The notes beneath the pieces were generated by a model. The model was not told the origin of the DNA. It searched no databases and saw nothing but the letters and a program-made list of their open reading frames with translations. A DNA stretch of 64,000 nucleotides from Porpolomopsis calyptriformis (lineage: Eukaryota; Basidiomycota; Agaricomycetes; Agaricales; Hygrophoraceae). Both the position numbers and the translations under genes were made by a program. Location: contig OX621164.1 of the NCBI GenBank assembly GCA_951640195.1, positions 911,098 to 975,097 of the forward strand, given 5' to 3'. The stretch's first letter is position 1. The number at the start of each line of letters is the position of its first letter. Positions 47,162 through 57,159 of the stretch are shown here, piece after piece.

Positions 47162-47531
47162 TGTCACGGACACTTTTTTCTTTTTCTTTTAGTCATACTT
47201 GATTAGTCTCCATTCCGTTTATCCTTCCGCTTTGCCGTTTTATATATAGAGACTGATCACATGTACCCTCCTTCCGACTCTTTCACGAGTCACATTCCGT
47301 TTCCGTTATTCTTTTTGTGACTCTTCACTAGTCACATTCCGGATTCTGCTTTGTAATCATACATATGACTGACTCATGGCGACTCAGGTAGTTAGTATAT
47401 AAAGCCTGACCTTTAGTCAGTAGGTTAAGTTCGATTCCTAGTTAGCTCCCCCACTCTTTAGTCGAATTCCATTTTCCTCATCAGCCCCTCCAACGCGAGA
47501 AGTAAAACCCTTCGACTACCGAATCATAACA
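47162..47531 (+). repeat. 5' LTR of the gypsy element
   Basis: 370 bp, begins TGTCACGGACAC and ends ATCATAACA (TG...CA). It differs from the 3' LTR at six sites: 47168, 47347, 47359, 47366, 47494 and 47514. It contains a TATA box and the predicted start of R. Confidence 0.97.
47396..47404 (+). promoter_or_regulatory. LTR TATA box
   Basis: TATATAAAG lies 31 bp upstream of AAGTTCGATTC (47427-47437). That 11-mer is complementary to the sequence just after the LTR, so the start of R is predicted at 47427. The same arrangement is present in the 3' LTR and the solo LTR. Confidence 0.75.
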
Positions 47532-47532
47532 A

Positions 47533-47543
47533 GAATCGAACTT
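47533..47543 (+). other. Primer binding site of self-priming (Tf1/sushi) type
   Basis: GAATCGAACTT begins one base after the LTR and is the exact reverse complement of AAGTTCGATTC at 47427-47437 inside the LTR. There is no TGG as expected for a tRNA primer. An 11-nt fold-back between the 5' end of the RNA and the PBS is the known priming mode of Tf1-type elements. Confidence 0.75.
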
Positions 47544-47706
47544 CCTTCTTGCGCATCAAACTACTTCCACTCTGGATCCTGCCGAAGACTTAACAAGGTC
47601 AATCTTCTCATCCACAGATTCAGATACTCCCTTTCAACCTATAGTATTCCAAACCCCTGCACAATCCATCATCCCCCTTTCCCCCTCGTCATCATCACTA
47701 ACATCA

Positions 47707-49128
47707 ATGTCTCAACAAGAATACGAAGCCGATCAGAGCGTTCCCGCACCTGGACCCAGCAACATCCCCCCTACCATTCAAGAAGAAGAAGAAGACGTCG
47801 TCCCATTTAACATGGAACAAGAGCTCAGAGACCTAAGAGCACAAATCGACCAATTCCGTGGTTGGTACTACAGCGAAGTCGACATCAATGACGAACTCCG
47901 AAAGGAATTAAAAGCTCTCAAAGAAAGTCGACAAGAAGACTCAGAACCAGCCACCCCTCCCCCACGACGACGATCTGTACTTCGGGGACCTGGACTTTCC
48001 CCCTCGAATCCTTTCGTTTACCCTGCAAGAAGAACCCAATCCGTCCAACCTCCTCTCCCATTGACCTTTCCCACTCAACTACCTACCCAGATGACTGCTC
48101 CCCCTGCACTTCCAGCCCCCACCAAAATCAAAATCGCCGATCCAACTGAATACGATGGAACTTCAGAGAAGCTTGAAGATTTCATTCATCAATGTCGACT
48201 CAATTTTGTGGTCAAAGACTACAATGACAAACAGAAAATCATCTATATGCTCTCTTATCTCGGTGACGGCAATCCACGGGCTTGGGGACGACTGTTCACG
48301 GAAGGAGCTGATAGAACGAGGAATTTCGTGTGGGACTACGCAACGTTTTTGGACGATTTCAGGGAAGCTTTCGGAAGGATTAACCCAGCAGCGAAGGCGC
48401 AGATCGAACTAGAGAAAGTGAAGATGACAGGAACGATTGAAGACTACAACCTTCGATTCATGCAACACGCAGCAAGAACTGAGTACAACGAGGCCGCCTT
48501 ACTTCGGTTTTACAAAGCCGGACTTCCCCAGCCGATCCGAACGCGGATCTACTCGATGGATAATATGCCGTCGACCTTGCTGGATTGGACGACGAAAGCG
48601 GCCCAATTCGAAGAACAGTACCAGGAGCAATGAGCTGAACAAGCGTTGTGGTCAAGTCGAGACCAAAAAGGAAAGAAGTCTGAAGCCAAATCGAATCCCC
48701 GAGGAAACCCTTCCCACTTCACCACCACCACCACTTCATCCCCGATCAAACAAGAATCAAGAGAAGCCTCTCTCAAGACAGCGAAACGAGACAACTCCTC
48801 CATCACTTGCTACAACTGTGGCAAAAAGGGACATTACGCCAATGAATGTCGAAGCCCACGCGCTGAAGACGTTCCGGCACGTCAAGAATCCTCAACTTCT
48901 ACTCGAGGAAAAGGAGGAAATCGCGGTCGAAGCAAAGGACGAAATGTCTGAACAATCAATCGGGTTGATACGGAAGAATTGGAAGCGCGGATAGAGGAAG
49001 TATCAGAGGATGACGAAAAGGAGAAAAGGACGGCTAAGGACGACTTGAAGGATATGGGAATCGCGAATTGGGACAAGGAGAGACGGGCTGCGCTAGCTCG
49101 AGCGTTAAAAGAGCAAAAGGATTTTTAG
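47707..49128 (+). pseudogene. gag: gypsy gag with CCHC zinc knuckle
   Basis: ATG 47707 (MSQQEYEADQSVPAPGPSNI). The capsid-like part contains PTEYDGTSEKLEDFIHQCRL, KIIYMLSYLGDGNPRAWGRL, FREAFGRINPAAKAQIELEK and YNEAALLRFYKAGLPQPIRT, the usual retrotransposon gag pattern. The zinc knuckle CYNCGKKGHYANEC lies at about 48808-48849. TGA codons at 48631 and 48949 interrupt the frame and both fit CGA to TGA. The frame closes with TAG at 49126. The N-terminal 90 residues are acidic with a predicted coiled coil. Confidence 0.9.
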
Positions 49129-52100
49129 TCTGGCCAAGTGCTAAAAGCCCAAGCACTTTGGCTGTGTCCCATGTATGTGTACCACCATCTATGAAAAACT
49201 TTCGTTTTCTTGGCACACTTGAACAGGGCAAAGGCGCTCTCGAATTCTATCTTTGGATCACGAGTGCTGACAATCTTCAACGAGTGGCTATCATAGCACT
49301 CATTGACTCTGGCGCCTCAGGGAATTTTATTGACGAAGCATTCGTTCGTCAAATGGAGATATCGACCTATCCGTTGGATGAGGTTATACCGGTATGAAAC
49401 GCTGATGGTTCCGAGAACCGAGGAGGTCCCATCACGCATGACACAGACCTGTTTATCGAGGCACCAGATCTATCTTTTCGAGAACGAATCCGGTTGGAGG
49501 TCACCAACTTAGGAAAAAAGCAACAGGTCATCCTCGGCTTCCCATGGCTCTTGCGACACAACCCCACCATCAATTGGACAAAAGCCACCTTAACCTTTGC
49601 ATCTGGTGACACGCTGTTCAGTAGTATGCGAGTCGGAGTGTTGCCCCCACAGGAAGAACTCTACGTCTTTGATTCGAGTCTGAAACATGACTCCTTTATC
49701 CGTTTGGTCGGAGTTGACCACTCTCGACCAGTTTCCATCGAGGAAGACATCAAATCCTTCATTCCCAGTCGTTATCACAATTTCTGGTGTGTTTTCCATA
49801 CCGCAGAATTCGACAAACTTCCTCCTCAACGTCCCTTTGATCATGCAATCAACCTCTACCCGAACACCAAATTTCAAGTCGGGAAACTCTATCCCCTTTC
49901 CCCCTATGAACAGGTGGAACTTAATAAGTTTATTGACGAAAATCTCAGAACAGGTCGGATGCGTCCATCGAAATCACCACAAGCTGCTCCTTTCTTCTTT
50001 GCGAAAAAGGCTGAAGAGATCAATGCCAAAGGTCTCAGTGCTGGTCTACGTCCCATCCAGGACTATCACTACATCAACTCAAAAACCATTCCTGATCGTT
50101 ATCCCCTCCCCCTTCTATTGGAAATTCTCCAAGTGCCGAAGCTTGCTACTGCTTCGCTCTTCACTGTCATCAATATTCGATGGGGATTTAACAACATACG
50201 ACTCAAGGAAGGCAACGAATGGAAGGCAGCTTTCATCACCAATCGAGGACTCTTTGAACTGACTGTCATGTTCTTTGGACTACGAAACTCCCCGGCATCC
50301 TTTCAACGAATGATAGACATTCTCTTTAAACCTGTTCTGGACTCTGGCTGTGTTCACATCTATATTGACGACATTCTCGTTATGGGCAACACCCCCGAAG
50401 AAATCCGCCACTGGACCGACGAAACCCTCAAACTCATGGAGAAGAATCAACTATCCACCAAACCCATCAAATGCCAAATGGAGAAGACCTCTGTTACATA
50501 CCTTGGTACAATCATCAGCAAAGGTCAACTCGCTATCAACCCAAAAAAGGTAGACGCCATTATCAATTGGCCGACACCCCAAAAGCTGCGAGACCTCCAG
50601 TCCTTCCTTAGCACCACCAACTTCTGGCGTCGTTATATCAAAAGTTTCTCCTCAGTCGTTCGTCCCCTCTGTGGCCTTTTGCGGAAAGACCAACCTTGGG
50701 ATTGGTCTCCTTTGTGTCAAAAAGCCTTTGAACAACTCAAATATCTCGTCACTACAGCCCCTGTCCTTCTTACCCCATGGCCAGACCTTCCTTACCTCTT
50801 AGAAACCGATGCCTCCGATTTCGGTATTGGCGCAGTCTTATCTCAAAAACACGACAATGGTTGGCACCCCGTTGGCTTTTTCTCGAAGTCCCTACTCCCT
50901 GCCGAGTACAACTATCCTACCCATGACCTGGAAATGCTTGCGATCGTCACTTCCCTCAAATATTGGCGCTATCTTTTAGAGGGCGCAAGGGATACTGTAT
51001 TAATAAAAACGGACAATTTAGCGCTCAAGTATTTCATGCAGAACAGATCCCTCTCCAGACGACAAGCATGTTGGATGGAATTCTTAGGTAGATTCGACTT
51101 CAAGATCGAGTATTCCCCTGGAGTCAAAAACAAAGCCGATGGACTCTCCCGCCGACCCGACCACCGTCGTACAGAAAAAGAAGAACCAGAAGGCAAAGCC
51201 CTCCTCCCCCCCGAACGTTTCATCAATGCTATCATTTCCATGTCCGAACCCTCTTTCATGTCAAGACTTCGCTTCCCCGACTTCAATCAAATCCCAGAGG
51301 ACATTCGCATCAAATTATCCGATTCCTCTTCCGGCTACTCCTTCACTGACGGAATTGTGAGAGATGCAGGAGATCGTATTGTCATGCCAGCGGACGTATC
51401 GCTACACACAGAGATAATTCGATTGACCCACTCCCTACCCCATGGAGGCCATCCCGGAATCGAGAAGACACGTGAGCTTGTGTTGCGGAACTACACCTGG
51501 AGTAGTGCTGCCCCTGACATCCGTGTATTTGTATCATCCTGTCCGACCTGCCAACAAGTCAAGCTCTATCCTTCGAAGCCTGCAGGTCTCCTGGAACCCA
51601 TTCCCCCTTCGTCTCGACCTTGGGAAGAAATCACCGCTGATCTAATCGTGGAACTCCCCCAATCATCTGGCTACGATGCTGTCTTAGTCGTTGTCGATCG
51701 CTTTACCAAACGCGCTCATTTTATCCCGACGACATCGAATATTTCTGCAGAAGGAGTTGCAAAACTCTTTAGGGACAATGTATGGAAACACCATGGTTGG
51801 CCAAAGAAGATCATAACCGATCGAGGGACTCAATTCGCTTCCAAATTCGCGAAAGCTCTCAACACTCATTTGGGAATCATCTCCGGTCTATCCACCGCTT
51901 ATCATCCCCAAACTGATGGTCAAACGGAACGCACCAATCAAGAACTTGAATAATACCTTCGTTTATATACAAACTTTATGCAAGACGATTGGTCCAACTG
52001 GCTATCCCCAGCTGAATTCGCATATAATAACTGACAACACTCCTCGATGAAACACACTCCCTTTTACCTTGATACTGGCCAACATCCCTTCGTCCCATCT

Positions 52101-52688
52101 ATCCCTGCGATCCCTACTTCCAATCCCGCAGCAGATGCCTTTCACGATCATCTCACAGAAGCCTGCGAAGAAGCCACAAAAGCTCTAGAAACAATGGCCG
52201 AAACCATGAAACGCTTCGCAGATCGTAAACGGAAAGATACCCAACTCCAAATAGGTCAATTTGTTTATCTTGATACCTGTAACTTAAAAACAGGTCATCC
52301 AACCCTCAAGCTTGATGTCCGACGTACTGGACCATTCAAAGTTCTAGAAAAAATTGGAAAAGTCTCTTATCGCCTGGCCCTTCCCTTATCATGGAAAATA
52401 CACGACGTCTTTCACGTTTCACTCCTGAGATCCGCTAACATTAACTCCGATCTCCATCCAGAGGAAGTAGATGATAATCTCCGTCCACCTCCGGATGTTA
52501 TTCAGGAGAAAGAAGAATACAAGGTCGAACAAATTCTCCAACACCACGGATCTACTCGACGTCGTACGTATTTGGTCAAATGGGTTGGCTATCCCATTGA
52601 AGAAGCAACCTGGGAGCCAAAGAAGAACCTCCTCCATGCGAAAGAACGAATTCTAGAATACGAACACTCAATTCAAATGGCAACCTAA
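49068..52688 (+). pseudogene. pol: gypsy pol: protease, RT, RNase H, integrase, chromodomain
   Basis: One frame throughout. Protease: ALIDSGASGNFID. RT: TNRGLFELTVMFFGLRNSPA, YIDDILVMGNTPEE. RNase H: LLETDASDFGIGAVLSQ and an ALKYFM connection region. Integrase: HHCC finger (HSLPHGGHPGIE, CPTCQQVK), catalytic DLIVELPQ, DRGTQFASKFAKAL and the TERTNQE glutamate. The C-terminal chromodomain (about 52516-52680) reads EYKVEQILQHHG and then YLVKWVGYPIEEATWEPKKN. Defects: TGA 49395, TAA 51951, TGA 52032. In RT motif A the catalytic Asp is Asn (FTVINIRWGFNN; codon AAT at 50172-50174, where GAT is expected). The chromodomain keeps Tyr, Trp and Tyr at the three cage positions. Confidence 0.94.
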
Positions 52689-52807
52689 TCATTCTTTCAC
52701 GGTATCAACTCCCCTCGTTTATGTTTTCACTTTTGTCACCTTTCCAAACTCCGACTCATCCTTATAATCTCTTTCATCTCCGTCTTTCACTAGAAATCGA
52801 CATCACT

Positions 52808-53386
52808 ATGCCTGCAGAACGCTCACACCAAACTGCTCGTAAGTCTACTGGTGGTCGTCCACCCCGCACTCCTCGTATGTCCACTGGAGGACAATCCCCT
52901 CGCCGCGCTCTCCCTCCGCTCGCTTCCACCTCTTCCGCCTACGGTGAAGCTGAGCTCGCCGGACAACTCTGGCAACATAACCATCGCGCGCGTAACCGGG
53001 ACCTTCCTATATGGCCAGAAGAAATCGTCGCGCCACCCATCCCACCCGAGCAAATCATCGAGTTGTTGCAGAAGGACGTCAAATACTACAAAGACGAAAT
53101 CGCGAGATTGAATGAAGAACTGTATAATCAAGGAATGAGCTTGGATGGAAAGAGAAGAGCAAGCGAGTATTGGTGAGAACAGGCCAAACACTGGGAGACG
53201 AAATATGAGGAAGTCGCAAAGGTACTTCCCCATCTTGATTCCCTAGCTCCTCTAGTTTTCCCAGGTCCGCTCATCATTCCCCCCGGTTCGTCGTCGAACC
53301 CCATCACCATCCCTGACGACGACGACACTTCCCCAGCCGACATTGTTTCCTTGTCAGCCACCGTTTCCAACAAGGACTTATTCTAG
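52808..53386 (+). pseudogene. gypsy ORF3 with a histone H3 tail-like N-terminus
   Basis: Extra ORF between pol and the 3' LTR, in another frame. ATG 52808 (A at -3) starts MPAERSHQTARKSTGGRPPR; residues 8-16, QTARKSTGG, equal histone H3 residues 5-13, and P-R follow at the H3 P16-R17 spacing. A second, degenerate unit RMSTGGQSPRR follows about 14 residues on. Then comes a Ser/Ala/Pro stretch, LWQHNHRARNRDLPIWPEEI, a predicted coiled coil (EQIIELLQKDVKYYKDEIAR and LNEELYNQGMS), a TGA at 53174 fitting CGA to TGA, a second heptad-like segment (KHWETKYEEVAKVL), and an acidic C-terminus (TIPDDDDTSPADIV) ending in TAG at 53384. An alternative upstream in-frame ATG at 52721 would add 29 residues. 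I know of no assigned function. Confidence 0.7.
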
Positions 53387-53466
53387 TCCTTCACCTCCTC
53401 CGCACCCATCAACACTCTCGAAGCCGCCTCGAATTTCGGGACAAAATTCCTTTTAGTGTGGGTGTA

Positions 53467-53836
53467 TGTCACAGACACTTTTTTCTTTTTCTTTTAGTCA
53501 TACTTGATTAGTCTCCATTCCGTTTATCCTTCCGCTTTGCCGTTTTATATATAGAGACTGATCACATGTACCCTCCTTCCGACTCTTTCACGAGTCACAT
53601 TCCGTTTCCGTTATTCTTTTTGTGACTCTTCACTAGTCACATTCCGGATTCCGCTTTGTAATCGTACATACGACTGACTCATGGCGACTCAGGTAGTTAG
53701 TATATAAAGCCTGACCTTTAGTCAGTAGGTTAAGTTCGATTCCTAGTTAGCTCCCCCACTCTTTAGTCGAATTCCATTTTCCTCATCAGCCCCTCCAATG
53801 CGAGAAGTAAAACCCTTCAACTACCGAATCATAACA
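53467..53836 (+). repeat. 3' LTR of the gypsy element
   Basis: 370 bp, starts TGTCACAGACAC and ends ATCATAACA. It is preceded by a poor polypurine tract (TTTAGTGTGGGTGTA) and followed by the duplicated GTCAG. It is identical to the 5' LTR except for six CpG-type transitions. Confidence 0.97.
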
Positions 53837-56527
53837 GTCAGGTTTCCGTGGAATAAAATGCTTCAGTTGACATCGTATTATTACAGTCCATCAATGTCAT
53901 CGAATGCCCTCAATTGCGGGCTCTCTTTCTTATGCTGCGATGCGGCCTCAAGGACTCTGATATACCCCACTGAACCACCATCCGAGAATGCATTTTGGAG
54001 CTTTTTGACAACCATCTTAATGAACTTGAGATGGATATGGCTGTAAGTTGTCCTTCTTTTGGTTTCATAATGCTCACAGTGATAGACATCAATCAGCAAA
54101 ATCTCATTCACAATGGATATGTGGTCAGATCCCAACCTGACACCTTATATGGCAGTTACCGCACACTGGATCGAGACGCAAATCGAGAACACGCCTCGTG
54201 GCCCACAACACACCTTGAAGCTACAGGCAGATTTGGTAGGATTCATGCGGGTGCAAGGACACCACAGTGGTGATCATCTTGCACACGCTTTCATTCACAT
54301 CTTGAGGTGTATCAAGATTTTGCACAAGGTTTGTTGCTACCTTGTCGTTTATTACCCCTCTAACTGTGTCAGTCTAGATTGGATGGGTCACGCTTGACAA
54401 TGCATCCAACAATGACACCTTCATGGTTGCGCTACAACAGGAGCTTCGCAAGCTAAACATACCATTTGATGCTATACAACGGCGCATTAGGTAAGATTTC
54501 ATATAATGCTAACGCAACTAATTTCACATGTATTCTCATCATAAAATTAGGTGTTTTCCTCACGTAGTCAATCTCGCATGCAAGGCTGTCCTTGCAGCTA
54601 TTACAAACATGAATTTTGCAAGAGACGAAGCTCCCGACTTTATCCCTGTTAATGAAGGTTCATCCTCAATTGATGATGCTATTCGCCGAGACCCAATTGC
54701 CATATCTCGAACCCTTGTTCATACAGTAAGTGTGCCCTCTTTCTAAAATTGTGGTTTAGTGTATTTATCTTTATAGATATGAGCGTCTTCGCTCCGCCGT
54801 CAATATTTTTCAGAAGTTATGAAAGCTCTCAAAGAGCATGATCTACAGCTGCTATGTGACGTTGATACCCGATGGTCCTCGACCCTGCTGATGGTGGAGC
54901 GCGTACTGCTTCTCCGTGAGGTATATTTTTTGTTTTATCTTCTGCGCATCATTCACAGCTTCAAATTTTAGGCAATCAAATGGTTTCTTGATCATGACGA
55001 CTTCAAGGAGTTACGGAGGTACCAACTCAATGCAAATGAGTGGAACGTGCTTGAAGTATTCAAGGAAATTCTTGCGGTAAGTACTGTATTCATTTTTTCA
55101 TTCACACCCACACTTGAATATGATATCTAGGTACCTCACGCATTTCAGCAAAAGCTATCAGCTGAAAAGACACCAACGCTATGTAATGCGATCCCATACT
55201 ATGATGCAATGATGCGCGTTTGGGAGAAGCATCAATCCGACCACCCAGAGACCTCTCAGGTGATCGACAAAGGCCTTGACAAGCTGGAGGCATACATTTT
55301 GCGAGCATCGATCGTTCCGGCATATGTGTTGGCCATGGGTCTGTGTTCCAATGTGTTTATTGGCTTGCGTGCACTAACTGTCTTCCCTAGTCATCAACCC
55401 ACTCATGAAACTGAAGTGGTACAAGCGGTACGAGCCTACTAAACTAGAGGGGGCCAAATCAGTCTTTACTCATGCGGTACGCTACTGATTTTCATTCTGT
55501 TAATGAAATTTCACCTATGCCGAATGATCACAGCTGCGCGCATACCGGAAAGAGCCAACAAGTCCATGTCAAGACTCATTGTCTGGACAGGATAGCAACA
55601 CACCCTTGTGACATGCCTGGGCAGACCACATCCTTGAACTAGACAAGGAGGATGACTACTCACAGGAACGCGGCTTGGAAGCGGAAGTCGAAGCATACTT
55701 GGCGGATTCACAAACTAACAGCAATATCCTGATATATTGGTATAGAGCTCGTCTTATTCACTTCTACATGTTAATCACTGAGTTTTTAAATTGCAGGCAG
55801 GAAAATCAATTGCGCTATCCTACAATATTTACCCTGGCGATGGACATCATTCCTATCCAAGGGTCTGCTGTCCCTTGCGAGTGAATTTTTTCCTCCAGCA
55901 AGGAGACCACCACAGCGCGTCGCAACCGCATTAGTCCCAAGACTATGGAAGCCCTCCAGATGCTCAAGTTTTCCTTCAAGAAAGGGCGAGGATTGGACTT
56001 TACTGCTGGGACCAGCTGAGAGGCTGAACTTGAAGAACTCACTTTCAAGTTGGTTGATCTGCCGGAAGATAGACTCGGCTAGAATGACTGGTCTCTTGCC
56101 TCGTGAGTTCTGAGATCCCTACACATCTAACGGACGCGCGAGGCTGTTAAACACCTAGGGTTGGTGTGTTGCCCCTTCCCTTTGCCGAGCCGACACCACA
56201 TACACATCCCCGCAAGCACAAAAAACCTTATACCATTTCAAACAGCTGCAAAACGACTGTTCCATCTTCCTTCTTCTCTGACACAGTATATTTGTATATA
56301 CATCTTGACTCCTTATAGTGCAAACAAGTCTCGTAGATGAGTGGAAAACAAATTTTATTTACAGTTGCCCAATTTGGAGGTAAGCTGCAGCTAGCTACAA
56401 GCTGAGCCGCTCGAAAGCGGAGCTGGTCCCATTTTGGGATGAGCTGACTTGAACTAAGCTATCCCGTGAGAAAAGCTACTGGAGCCAAGCAAAAGCGGAG
56501 CGGAGCGGTGGCAACACTAGGCTCAGC

Positions 56528-56747
56528 CACGGTCTTGCTACCAATCGAGTTGGGATCAAGTTAGCAACTCAACTTGCACAGCACCACACCACACCATGGC
56601 AACACTACACCAGACCCTTCATTCTCAATTTATTCTCCAACTGAAATCGAGGGGGCTGGGAACGAGACTACAAGTCATGCTTATTGACTTTGATTGGTGT
56701 GGGAAAGAAGGGTCGGTGAGATATCCAGCTTTGGGGCTCAATGGGGA
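56528..56747. other. Spacer between hAT-1 and hAT-2
   Basis: 220 bp of host or older repeat DNA. It contains GGCAACACTA at 56598-56607, the same word that ends hAT-1, and a CACCACACCACACC run just before it. The last 8 bp of flank (56748-56755, GTTTCAAT) are the left duplication of hAT-2. Confidence 0.5.
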
Positions 56748-57159
56748 GTTTCAATTAGGGCCTAGCACGGGTATGGCAAACCCGGGTATACCTGCAGGTA
56801 GACACCTGCGGGTGGTGTACAGGTCGGGTTAAATGGGTACGGGTGACCTGGCTAGTGGGTACAGGTCGGGTATGGGTAAGCCAATGAGAAAATGTGTATA
56901 CCCGGGTATTACCCGTTACACCTGTATCATTTCACAATCACAATTGGCTCGACTCCTCCTTGTTTCCAATTCCTTCGCACCGATATCCGCACAGGTTCAT
57001 TTCAATATATTAAATTCTACCCTACTCATGACAATTTATGATATGCAGATGTGATTTACTCAAAAACACGAGCATAGCATCAAGCACCCCAAAAATGAAT
57101 TGGATGCTTAAATGGCGGGACACTGGCGATGGCCATGAGTTGGGCCTCTTGTCCGCACC

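Larger units (their letters stand above)
47162..53836 (+). mobile_element. Full-length chromodomain gypsy (Metaviridae, chromovirus) retrotransposon
   Basis: 6675 bp, flanked by the 5-bp duplication GTCAG (47157-47161 and 53837-53841). It has two 370-bp LTRs, a self-priming-type primer binding site, gag with a zinc knuckle, pol in the order protease, RT, RNase H, integrase, chromodomain, and an extra ORF3 before the 3' LTR. Gag is in frame 1 and pol in frame 0, so a -1 shift or similar would be needed for pol. In-frame stops at 48631, 48949, 49395, 51951, 52032 and 53174, and a lost RT aspartate, mean that this copy is not autonomous. Confidence 0.96.
46204..56100 (+). pseudogene. hAT-1 transposase, BED finger at N-terminus, broken
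   Basis: Exon 1 (46204-46805) codes a Ser-rich N-terminus ending GDINFCLLCK. The next exon completes a BED-type zinc finger (CLLC then RKHLAESH) and ends FIVADDQ at 47156. The gypsy element sits in the following intron, 5 bp after the donor. Translation then resumes with SINVIECPQLRALFLMLRCG (from 53885), GKISFTMDMWSDPNLTPYMA, GWVTLDNASNNDTFMVALQQ, CFPHVVNLACKAVLAAI, DVDTRWSSTLLMVERVL, and the C-terminal dimerisation block ending SSSKETTTARRNRISPKTME. In-frame TGA codons at 53971, 55609, 55882 and 56017 break it; each fits CGA to TGA, and the 55882 stop replaces an arginine in a conserved C-E-R motif. Confidence 0.88.
45868..56519 (+). mobile_element. hAT-1 DNA transposon, interrupted by a gypsy element
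   Basis: Bounded by a perfect 8-bp target-site duplication GGCTCAGC (45860-45867 and 56520-56527), the length expected for hAT elements. The termini are inverted: left TAGTGTTGCCGTGGTTCCGC, right (read on the minus strand) TAGTGTTGCCACCGCTCCGC. Inside the ends are subterminal repeats of AGCTGAGC/GCGGAGC words. The element holds a hAT transposase gene split by a 6675-bp chromodomain gypsy element plus its 5-bp duplication; without these it would be about 4.0 kb. The transposase has several in-frame stops, so the copy is dead unless supplied in trans. Confidence 0.93.

Noticed and set aside
45733..56607. Possible older hAT-like element around hAT-1: TAGTGTTG at 45733 and GGCAACACTA at 56598-56607
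   Set aside because: The inverted match is only about 9 bp and the flanking 8-mers (GTACAGTT and CACCAGAC) do not match, so there is no target-site duplication to support it.
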